Shown one piece after another: positions 55,461 through 64,000 of a stretch of 64,000 nucleotides of DNA. A program made the translations under genes and the position numbers. The stretch is from Ptychodera flava (lineage: Eukaryota; Hemichordata; Enteropneusta; Ptychoderidae). Each line of letters starts with the position of its first letter. Position 1 is the stretch's first letter. Location: NCBI RefSeq assembly GCF_041260155.1, contig NC_091930.1:124001-188000 (forward strand), read 5' to 3'. The notes beneath the pieces are model-generated. The model was not told the DNA's origin. It was given only the letters and a program-made list of their open reading frames with translations, and ran no database searches.

Positions 55461-56660
55461 ATGCAATCGACGAAACTCTGTCTGCGCTTTACATTAATAT
55501 TACTCCTCTCTTATATACTGCTTTATGGATATAACAAAATGCCAGGGCTTTTTCATCGAGCAAAAATCGGAAACTCGAATCGAAATCAGCTTTTTGGAAT
55601 TGATGGAAATAGTACAGCTGATAAAGCAGCAGTTCTATCAAAGGGAGGAGACAGCAAAACAAGGGTGACTGGAACTTTAACCAGCTCGACGGCAATCACA
55701 TCAGAAGACAATTCCGTCACAAGTCACGAAAAACCCAAACGTGAGGGGGAACGCCAACATTTTGTAAATGAAGATGACAAGAAGCAGATAACCGAATCTC
55801 ATCTCAAGATTGGAAACCAAACTGTTAGCATGGAGACTAAGAGCATATCAAGGATAATTTCTATTTCAAAAGACATTGCACAAACGTATGGTTTCGCTAC
55901 CCTGCAATTCCTCAATCGTGGTTACCTTAATATCACTAAGAGTTGGATCTGCAACGTGAAATGCATGGGGGTATTACCCAAGGTTTTATTCATAGCTACA
56001 GACCAAAATGCGCTAGACGGTCTTTCCAAGTTCCATCCAAAGGCCCAAGTAGTACTCTTACCCTTTCAAACAATGTTTAAATTAGACTTTGGGATGGTCG
56101 CTTACTATCAATTCATACTGCTACGCAGTTGGATTGTCCTCATTTTACTGCAGAGAGACATTCCATTGACGTTGATAGAATCTGACGCTGTATGGTTCGA
56201 TGACGTACTGCCTACCATTGAGAGTTTTTCCGGCTATGATCTGGTGTCGATGTCCAACACCGTGTCGGAGAAAGGCATTACGGGAGGGTTCCTATACCTT
56301 AACACCACACAGACGGCAAAAATGGTATGGTTTGATGTGTTTAAACAATTTCAAGGCAACATTGAGAGGCGAAGTGGTGGTTCAAAATACATGGCCACTG
56401 GACTTTCTGAAATGTGCATCCTTGAGAGAGTGTTAAAGAAGACTGCTGTACAGGTGAAAACCTTACCCCTTGAGAATTTCGTGTCCGGAATATGGTACAA
56501 GAATGACACGTTGCGTGAGATGACCAAGCCCAAGGTTATTCTGGTCAATTATGTAGTTGGTGTTGGTAGGAAGATTCGTCAGGCAAAGCGATGGGGACAT
56601 TGGTTTTTGACAGACGAAGGTGACTGCGAAGAAGATGACGAGATAATGAAATGTCAGTAA
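55461..56660 (+). CDS. GT6: type II membrane nucleotide-diphospho-sugar transferase (399 aa)
   Basis: Same family and layout as GT2 and GT5: anchor at about residues 8-24, stem with short internal deletions, catalytic domain with IESDAVWFDD, TGGFLYLNTT and NYVVGVGRKIRQAKRWGHWF. I use the ATG aligned with the other copies. An in-frame ATG 60 bases upstream (55401) would add 20 residues (MIFDLLQLKP...) to the cytoplasmic side and is unique to this copy. Substitutions relative to GT2 cluster in the stem and at about residues 305-320, while catalytic motifs are kept, as expected of a functional gene. Confidence 0.85.
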   Translation: MQSTKLCLRFTLILLLSYILLYGYNKMPGLFHRAKIGNSNRNQLFGIDGNSTADKAAVLSKGGDSKTRVTGTLTSSTAITSEDNSVTSHEKPKREGERQHFVNEDDKKQITESHLKIGNQTVSMETKSISRIISISKDIAQTYGFATLQFLNRGYLNITKSWICNVKCMGVLPKVLFIATDQNALDGLSKFHPKAQVVLLPFQTMFKLDFGMVAYYQFILLRSWIVLILLQRDIPLTLIESDAVWFDDVLPTIESFSGYDLVSMSNTVSEKGITGGFLYLNTTQTAKMVWFDVFKQFQGNIERRSGGSKYMATGLSEMCILERVLKKTAVQVKTLPLENFVSGIWYKNDTLREMTKPKVILVNYVVGVGRKIRQAKRWGHWFLTDEGDCEEDDEIMKCQ

Positions 56661-57685
56661 CTATATGTTCTCGAACGCTGTGAATACATGTGTCAATATT
56701 CAAAGATACGTCAAATAGCTATTTATGGAAATTACGTTGTCATATTTTCTCGGGAAGGCTCTTCAAAGGCTCTGTATTGTTAATGCAATTATACGGTGCA
56801 ACTTTCTTTGAAGCTTCCCATAGCGTCAATAGGAACAAATACCAAGCCTTGTAGATATCTGATTGTAATGACAAAAGGCATAAACTTCTAGTACGTAATG
56901 ATAATTTTAAAACGTATTATTAACTGAGCCGAGCCTCTGCATAAGCCCCACGTTCACAAAGTAATGTTGGCAAAAATGTTTATAAATCTCACTTTCAGCT
57001 GAATTAAGCTTTTTGTATTACTTATTTACCTTGAACGTATGGAAGGCCTGATATTAGTTTCCGCACAGTTCTGAAATAACGCGGACTTCTTAAGGCTAAA
57101 ACGATAATTGATTTCTGATATCAAATTTTGGCGAAAAGATGCTTAAAACTATCTGTGTTAACTTTTCTAATGACTAAAATCACAATTCGACTCACGGGAG
57201 TTCGATATAGACAAAAAATACTTATATAATGTTATTTTATTTGCGACTGTTGTAATCAAAATTCTAATACTTGCTATTATGACACAGACAATGTTGAAAA
57301 TTTATGAAAATAAATTGATGTTGTGTACAAATGTGACATAACTACGGAAATCAGTGTAACTTTGCGTTTTGTTTTCATTTTATGAGTTTCACATATGCTT
57401 ACATATACAATATCTCGTAAGCGAGTGAGTCTCGCGGAAATGAATGATACTGCTCATGTACACGAGATGAGAAGTAGATAGTAAAGAAGAGAAATCTTTT
57501 TAAACGTACATATTTCAAACTATAGCCTCCTGGGTCCTTTAAATATTTACATTTGGGCGCAACCAGATTTGTGACAGATTATGGTCACTTTAAAAAGCGA
57601 AAGTGACCCCTACTCATCTATATTTTAATGTAAATTACGAACAGTGATGTCATGAAATGTATATAAGGGCTGCACTCACTCACAC
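56661..57685. other. Non-coding sequence right of the array
   Basis: The first about 170 bases resemble other GT 3' flanks; the remainder is AT-rich with no recognised feature. Confidence 0.45.
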
Positions 57686-57742
57686 TAGAGAGAGAGACGG
57701 AGAGAGAGAGAGACAGAGAGAGACAGAGAGAGACAGAGAGAA
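57686..57742. repeat. (GA)n / (GAGACA)n microsatellite
   Basis: Purine-rich GAGAGA tract with CAGAGA units. Confidence 0.9.
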
Positions 57743-57762
57743 AATGGATGATATTGAATAGA

Positions 57763-59094
57763 ATTTATTTCAATACAAGGGCCTCGGCCCATCGTAATCG
57801 GTGTCTACAAAGAATATAATTAAAAGCTATGGTCAGTATACTTATAAGCTGAATATAAGCATAGAAAACGTACAGCGGCACATGGAGAATAGACAATAAT
57901 CAATTGAGGAGAGTATAACATTGGCACTAAAATATTCTAATATAATAAAATCGCATTCCACTCAGGTCTGGATCAGTATTATCTCGACGTTTCAAAGCTG
58001 ATCATAAATAAATTTGGCAAATTTTGTTTGGAATTTCCGATGATTTAATTCTTGACAACTTATAATTTAATGGATTAAATCTAAGAGACCTGGCTATGTA
58101 CTCTTCTCTTATATCTTCGTAAAGGGGACAGACAAATACAAAATTGAATTATTTTCGGCAGCTCGAATATCTTTTACCTTTTTACAATAAAAATAATACA
58201 TCACCTTTCTATGCCATCCTGTTTCAACATTGAGTTTGTGGCTAGAACAACAAAAAGACAACAGCACAAATATTTACTTCAGGGTATTCGAGTATCTTTC
58301 ATGTTCAAGCAAAGACTTAAATTTACAATACAACCATCCAACTTCCTTAGAAAGATGAGGCTAAATACCCAAATAATTATACTGCTTTACAGTGTAAATT
58401 CCCCCTCGTAAAGAACCTTTCCTCATAATTTCTTAAATACTCCTTTTGGAAATACAATGATTTTTTATTGAGGAAGATTGACTACCATCGCCCGCTGCCT
58501 ACAGAATCTTTCTAGTTGATTCAACTTGCGCTGTAAGTTAATTGGCATGTCAGCTGCGTCAGCAATTTTCTCCTCATACAAAAGAATTCCGGGAATTCCT
58601 CGATAATGTATACGCCTCCTGACGGTTCACTATCCGTGTAATTTTAAGCTCATTAATAAACAGTGTAAACAAAAAGCGGCTGAGCATACAGCCTTGTCGA
58701 GTGCCAATATCACAATCGAAATATTCTGTAAGACCTTGCTTGCAAGGAATACATTATTTATTTTGGGGAGTTCATAGAATGTAATACTTGTACAATATTG
58801 CCATGGCTACCATATTTGATTAATCTATGCCATAACATAACATGGTTGATGGGGTCGAATGCCTTTGAATAATCTATAAAAATGATATACATAAGCATCT
58901 ACCTCTTATTGACAGGTATTTCTGAACTAAAGATTTCAAACAAAATATTTGGTCAAAAATAGTGTACCCTTTGCAAAAACCAGCTTGTTCCTTTGTAATA
59001 ATACAATTTTCGGATGCTCGTTGTACCAAACGAGATTTCAATATTTTGGTGAAAAATTTGCTGCACACTGACAATATTTTCGAGTTAGACACAG
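57763..59094 (-). mobile_element. Degenerate LINE fragment (reverse transcriptase)
   Basis: On the minus strand, from right to left: ITKEQAGFCKGYTIFDQIF (conserved EQ-GF region, 58874-59092), IDYSKAFDPINH (motif A, about 58842-58876, in a shifted frame), IGTRQGCMLSRFLFTLFINE (motif B, about 58650-58715), a damaged motif C region, then a C-terminal VCPLYEDIREEYIARSLRF segment near 58080-58130. The 3' UTR ends GCCCTTGTATTGAAATAAA at about 57763-57785. CR1/Jockey-like by appearance; several frameshifts make it dead. Confidence 0.8.
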
Positions 59095-59095
59095 C

Positions 59096-59278
59096 CTATT
59101 AGCTCAAAAGTTAGTGAGGCAAGGATTCTCAGAAAGTAGATTAGTGAAATCATTTAAGAAGTTCTACGGTAGATACGGAAATGTTGTATCAAAATATGAC
59201 CTGTCTGTTTCTCAAATGATGAGTGACAGCATACCAAATTTTGACTCACAAAAGGAATTTGGTGAATTCACAAAATAA
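59096..59278 (+). pseudogene. C-terminal fragment of a retroelement reverse-transcriptase protein
   Basis: A 60-residue open stretch to TAA: LLAQKLVRQGFSESRLVKSF then KKFYGRYGNVVSKYDLSV. This resembles the conserved end of retroelement polyproteins common in marine invertebrates ('...kLlkqGfr...kl.ktFkkFf.ry..lv.Ky'). It abuts the oppositely oriented LINE on one side and satellite on the other. There is no start codon. Confidence 0.5.
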
Positions 59279-60102
59279 CAATGAATTTTGTCGCTTTGGG
59301 TCAATCTTTGTAGTTGAAAAAGTATGGGTTAGGGGTAATATATGACCCCCTAACTAAAAAAATAGCACGGGAACCCTCCTTTTTCTGTTTATTTTTGTTG
59401 ACATAATTGTTCAGAGCACAATATCTTCAAAAATCTGAAAATTGACAATATTCCCTGACAGGTTTTGAGCATGATCCTTGCTGAAATTATCAAAACGGGA
59501 GACAAGGCCCCTTTGTAGTTGAAAAAGCATGGGTTAGGGGTAATATAGGACCCCCTAACTCAAAAAGTAGCACGGGAACCCCCCTATTTCTGTTTATTTT
59601 TGTTGACATAATTGTTCAGAGCACAATATATTCAAAAATCAGAAAAATGACAATATTCCCTATTAGGGTTTTGAGCCAGATCTTTAATGAAACCAGCAAA
59701 ACATACGAACAAAAGGCCTGTCAGTTGTTGAAAAAGCATGGGGTTAGGGTGCTTGAGGAGCCCCTTACTGAAAAAGTAGCATGGGAACCCCCCTTTTTCT
59801 GTTGATATTTGTTGATATAATTGATCAGAACACAACATATGAAAAAATCAGAAAAATGACAATATTCCCTGACAAGATTTGCGCATGTTCTTTTGCTGAA
59901 AGTATCAAAATGTGAGAAAAGGTCCCTTAACACTTGAAATAGCATGGGTTAGAGGTACTTTAGTACCCCCTAACTCAAAAAGTAGCACGGGAACCCCCCT
60001 TTTTGTGTTTATTTTTGTTGACATAATTGATATCAGGCCACAACATATGCAAAAATCAGGAAATTGACAATACGTTTAATTTTGAGTAGACCTCCACCTT
60101 AG
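59279..60102 (-). repeat. Inverted partial copy of the 204-bp satellite element
   Basis: About four units of the 33.7-36.8 kb satellite in reverse orientation (TGACAATATTCCC at about 59443, 59649 and 59857; last unit near 60065). It ends in GAGTAGACCTCCACCTTA, the reverse complement of the left end of the 8.5-kb insertion. Units are more diverged than the central units of the large array. Confidence 0.9.
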
Positions 60103-61139
60103 ACAAGCGGCAAAGGTATAGCACCATTATATCAACAACATTTTTTAAAACCTCAGCAAAAGATAAGTCATCCGGACGAGGAGCTTATGATTGACTCCTC
60201 AACTTCATAACCAGAATTGCACGGTTTACATCCTTTGGGTCACTTTCTGGCACAAAAGCAGTAACGATCATGCTAGTTTAAATCTCTTTGTATGATATCA
60301 TAAAACGCAAGGTCTTATAAGCAAGCCACCATTTACATTCCCATTTTCAAGTTCCACCCTGAATTTATTAACTAGAGCGACAGCACTATCATTTCGCAAT
60401 TTCGCCCTGATGTCATTTTACAATTTCGCCCTTCAGAATAAAACAAAGCAGTTCTCCAATCAATGTCTATATCAATGACAAACATTTATGTCCCTAGTAG
60501 TAATATTGGTTTCCGCTTACGTGTTTTATATACGAGGATAACATACAATGGATCGGAAAGTGATGCATGTAAATTCACCCTTCATGGCTCCTTGGAAACT
60601 ACCATTCAAAATGTGGATAACAAATTGACAACAACACTCAACCAACGTTGTACACAAGGTATAAACATCTTCATCTTCTGAATTTCTGCCCCAGTCAAAG
60701 TGATCAGTCTCATTTTCTGACAAAGACGATTTATATTTGAGTCATAACTGGCGTAATCATCTAAATTTCTGCTACGATTGTTATATTAGCCCACTATGAT
60801 TAAATCATATTATGACTAACAGCAACATCATCTATGTAGTGTTCTGGATGGACGATACCGTTTGGTTCACCTGAGTTGTAAACCATTCTAAGAGATTATA
60901 AGTACTACTAGTAATATGTACAAAAAAGTTTTACATAGACTTCTTTTCTTTCCACGTGTAAAGAATATCACGGTCAGCAGTAATGTATAGCAAGGCACAG
61001 TCCTTCGGTAAAGTGCCATGTGCAAATAATTCTATTGGATTATGTTCTTGTTAAGCAGTGACAGTAAGTGTTTTAAAGCGACTCAACGCTTTGATTGACT
61101 GTGGCACTGCTTCAATGGCAGTGATGAAAACATTTTTGT
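60103..61139. other. Non-coding sequence
   Basis: No recognisable gene or repeat. Short frames near 60463-60723 overlap on both strands and are not supported. Confidence 0.4.
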
Positions 61140-61300
61140 TGATCTTGCTATGCAATGCTTTGCAATGTTATGCTATGCTACGATTTGTTATGCTTTGCTA
61201 TGCTATGTTATTCTATGCTCTGCTATGTTATGCTATGCTATGGTACACTAGACTTTGCTTTGCTATGGTAGGTTATACTATGCTTTGTTTTGCTATGTTT
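61140..61300. repeat. (TATGC)n-like low-complexity tract
   Basis: Imperfect repeats of TGCTATGCTATGTTA; the apparent Cys-Tyr-Ala-Met peptide is a translation of the repeat. Confidence 0.9.
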
Positions 61301-61700
61301 AGGGGCCCAAGCCGACCGGCTGGGACCCTATTGTTATTGCTCAAGTTCTACTACTTCCTCTTCTTTAGGGGCCCAAGCCGACCGGCTGGGCCCCTATTGG
61401 TTTTACTGGAGTTCAATATTTAGGGGCCCAAGCCGACCGGCTGGGCCCCTATTGTTATTGCTCGAGTTCTACTATTTAGGGGCCCAAGCCGACCGGCTGG
61501 GCCCCTATTGGTTTTATAGGAGTTCAACTTTCTTCTACTTAGGGGCCGAGCGCCCTCATGGGCGAGGACCCTATTGGTATTGCTCAAGTTCTACTTCCTT
61601 CTTCTTCTTCTTAGGGGCCGAGCGCCCTCATGGCGAGGCCCCTATTGGTATTGCTGAAGTTCTACTTTTTAGGGGCCCAAGCCAACCGGCTGGGCCCCTA
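61301..61700. repeat. Array of GC-rich hairpin units (GGGGCCCAAGCC...GGCTGGGCCCCTATTG)
   Basis: Seven units start at about 61301, 61367, 61422, 61478, 61541, 61613 and 61671. Each is an imperfect palindrome of about 30 bases followed by TATTG and a TTCTACT-rich spacer. Two hairpin types alternate: AAGCCGACCGGCTGGG and GAGCGCCCTCATGGGCGAGG. Two more units are at 63143 and 63198. Confidence 0.9.
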
Positions 61701-61724
61701 TTGGTTTTATAGGAGTTCAATATT

Positions 61725-61753
61725 CTTCTTCTTCTTCTTCTTCTTCTTCTTCC
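61725..61753. repeat. (CTT)n microsatellite
   Basis: Pure CTT tract following the hairpin array. Confidence 0.95.
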
Positions 61754-61849
61754 GCTCTTTTTTTGTCGACCTAGAACTCAAACACCGCTTACCGCAAACT
61801 TCTGAAACTTGCAGGGCTAATAGGTACCTATGAGATCTCGTGCACCTGG

Positions 61850-63000
61850 GTATACAAATTTCGATTGGTCACGTGACCTGGCGGCCATATTGGATTTTCA
61901 AAAAACCTAAAAATGGCTTCTCCAGAAGACCCAGGGGTCTAGTCGATTTGAAATTTTTTGTATAGCAAGCATGGCCTAAGGTCTTTAGAATTTGCTAATA
62001 AAATCGCATGCGGTCACGTGACCTTGGCCGCCATATTGGATTTTGCAAAAATCGTGATTTAATCTTTAAAAAATCTTCTTCACCAGAACCAAAACACCGA
62101 TTTGACTGAAATTTCACATGTAACATCTTAAGTGTGATCTCTTTCAAGTTTGCGAAAGGCGTTTTGATCGGTCACGTGGTTGGCCGCCATATTGGATTTT
62201 GCAAAAATCGTGATTTAATCTTCAAAAATCTTCTTCTCCAGAACGAACACACCGATTCAACTGAAATTTGACATGTAGCATCATAAGTGTGATCTCTTTC
62301 AAGTTTGCGAAAGGCGTTTTAATCGGTCACGTGGTCTGGCCGCCATATTGGATTTTTGCGAAAATCCTCATTTAATCTTTAAAAATCTTCTTCTCCAGAA
62401 GCAACTCACCGATTTGACTTAAATTTGACATGTAACATCTTAAGTGTTGTCTCTTTCAAGTTTGCGAAAGGCGTTTTGATCGGTCAAGTGGTTTGGCCGC
62501 CATATTGGATTTTGTGAAAATCATGATTACATCTTTAAAAATCTTCTACTCCAGAACCAACACACCGATTCGACTGAAATTTGACATGTAACATTAAAAG
62601 TGTGATCTCTTTCAAGTTTGCGAAAGGCGTTTTGATCGGTCACGTGGTTTGGCCGCCATATTGGATTTTGTGAAAATCATGATTAAATCTTTAAAAATTT
62701 TCCTCTCCAGAACCAACACACCGATTCGACTCTAATTTGACATGTAACATCTTAAGTGTTGTCTCTTTCAAGTTTGCGAAAGGCGTTTTGATCGGTCACG
62801 TGGTTTGGCCGCCATATTGGATTTTAGGAAAATCATGATTTAATCTTTAAAAATTTTCCTCTCCACAACCAACACACCGATTGAGCTGAAATTTTATGTG
62901 TAACATCTTAAGTGTGATCTCTTTCAAGTTTGCGAAAGGCATTTTGATCGGTCACATGGTTTTGCCGCCATATTGGATTTTCCGTAAAATATTAAATTCC
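61850..63000. repeat. About 156-bp tandem repeat, about eight units
   Basis: Units carry GATCGGTCACGTGGTTTGGC, CGCCATATTGGATTTT, AATCTTCTTCTCCAGAAC and CTTTCAAGTTTGCGAAAGGC. Anchors GCCGCCATATTGG occur at about 62031, 62185, 62340, 62497, 62654, 62811 and 62966, with an older GCGGCCATATTGG at 61880. No conserved reading frame. Confidence 0.92.
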
Positions 63001-63253
63001 AAGTGAAACGTACAGTAACTATTAGATGATGTTCAAAATCCTACTTTTGCAAGCTCGAATTTTGCACATAATATCATTAGTGCAAGATTTTTCAACCATG
63101 TTAACCGCTTGGGCCCCGCCAACGCTGCTTGCAGCTTTAATTAGGGGCCCAAGCCTACCGGCTGGGCCCCTATTGGTTTTACTAGAGTTCAATATTTAGG
63201 GGCCGAGCGCCCTCATGGGCGAGGACCCTATTGGTATTGCTCAAGTTCTACTT
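63001..63253. repeat. Second hairpin cluster of the same repeat family
   Basis: After GCCCCGCCAACGCTGCTTGC and AGCTTTAATT come two more hairpin units (63143, 63198), one of each type, with the same spacers. The arrangement suggests one element ends near 63142 and a second copy begins. Confidence 0.75.
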
Positions 63254-63282
63254 CCTTCTTCTTCTTCTTCTTCTTCTTCTTA
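63254..63282. repeat. (CTT)n microsatellite
   Basis: CTT tract after the second hairpin cluster, mirroring 61725-61753. Confidence 0.95.
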
Positions 63283-64000
63283 TTCTTCTGCCGTTTTTTT
63301 GTCCTTCCTAATCTCAGAAACTGCTCAATGAAATTTTTTGAAACTTGGTACAATGTTTAAGGTCAATGAGAGGTAGTGCATGTTAGTCTTGAATTTTTAA
63401 TTAGTCATGTGACCTGGCTACAATTTTGAAATGAAAATGTTTTTTACTGTCCCATTTCCATAAAATTTGACCGATCCAAAATCTTTTCGCAAACTTTATA
63501 GGCAATTCTAACTAGATGCTATATATTAAATTTCAAGAAATTGACCTGGCAGTTTTTGAGAAGAAGATTTTTAAAGTATTATTTTTCTGATTTTTCAATG
63601 ACCTTTGACCTCCCCTATACCTCTGCAGCTAAGCTATACCAATGGCTTATTCTGGCCTATGTAAGGGTCCAAATAGGCTAGCCTGTCTTGAACAATGACC
63701 TTTTTGGGGACCACATTGAACACCGAGATTTTGGGGATGCCCCTTGACCTTTGACCTTGGCATCATTTAGCACATTATTAAACATGCAGGTATGCAATAC
63801 TGGAGTACCAGATACAGCAAGAGGTCTGATTTTTGCTATAAGGAGGCAAACAAAGTTTTTGAGGTCAAAGGTCATCCTGGTCACGTGACATTTTGTCAAC
63901 ACACTTGGATCCTATACTTCTCCCTGTGTACCAAAAATCAGATCCCTAGCTCTATTGGCTAGCCCGGAATTAGATATGCGCATAATTAATGAGCCACGTG
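63283..64000. other. Body of the second hairpin-repeat element, cut by the window edge
   Basis: Starts like 61753 onward (TTTTTTTGTCCTTCCTAATC against TTTTTTTGTCGACCTAGAAC) and continues without recognisable genes; contains TGACCTTTGACCT direct repeats at about 63599 and 63743. Confidence 0.5.

Noticed and set aside
61301..61700. CRISPR-like array (palindromic repeats with spacers)
   Set aside because: Repeats and spacers vary in length, spacers are CTT/TTCTACT-rich and similar to each other, and the surrounding DNA is clearly animal.
61058..61833. Repetitive Cys-Tyr-Ala-Met and Gly-Ala-Gln-Ala-Asp-Arg-Leu-Gly peptides
   Set aside because: They are encoded by the (TATGC)n tract and the GC-rich hairpin repeats; the repeat structure, not coding, explains the open frames.

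Overview
The window is animal genomic DNA. It is AT-rich, has low gene density, and carries multi-exon remnants, a TRIM-NHL ubiquitin-ligase gene, non-LTR retrotransposon pieces, a tRNA-derived SINE, many DNA-transposon footprints and long (TA)n tracts. The protein families point to a marine invertebrate deuterostome such as a hemichordate or lancelet: lineage-expanded TRIM-NHL genes, a 'MGP4-like' nucleotide-diphospho-sugar transferase family, and a Mutator-like protein with a DEDDh exonuclease. The species cannot be fixed from sequence alone.

The backbone is a segmental tandem array. A unit of roughly TRIM gene, (TA)n tract, 'A-block', type II membrane glycosyltransferase (GT), then 'B-block' has been duplicated, truncated and partly inverted. 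Six GT copies lie on the + strand: GT1 7089-7827 (broken), GT2 18425-19630 (intact), GT3 31100-32302 (frameshifted), GT4 45048-46235 (broken), GT5 48436-49641 (intact) and GT6 55461-56660 (intact). All are intronless and share an upstream block. The TRIM-NHL gene is intact at 1236-3371 (- strand). Its duplicate at 22709-23724 keeps only RING, B-boxes and part of the coiled coil, and ends abruptly at a junction with a B-block.

Because the array contains paralogous 'empty' sites, many insertions can be delimited by comparing one copy with another. They include a 4.89-kb element with about 150-bp terminal inverted repeats and a TTA target duplication (9015-13902); a 5'-truncated LINE (14275-15434); an approximately 8.5-kb insertion (33672-42195) carrying a 204-bp satellite and a decayed Mutator-like/DEDDh-exonuclease gene; and several smaller inverted-repeat elements at about 17.5-18.1, 24.6-26.1, 26.2-26.7 and 27.2-28.6 kb. 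Two near-perfect palindromes of about 150 bp are at 28572-28721 and 49919-50063.

The right end (57.7-64 kb) lies outside the array and is a mosaic of retroelement fragments, an inverted copy of the 204-bp satellite, a (TATGC)n tract, and a dispersed-repeat family built of GC-rich hairpin units plus an approximately 156-bp tandem repeat. No rRNA, functional tRNA or CRISPR was seen. All homology statements come from reading the sequence by eye; no searches were run.
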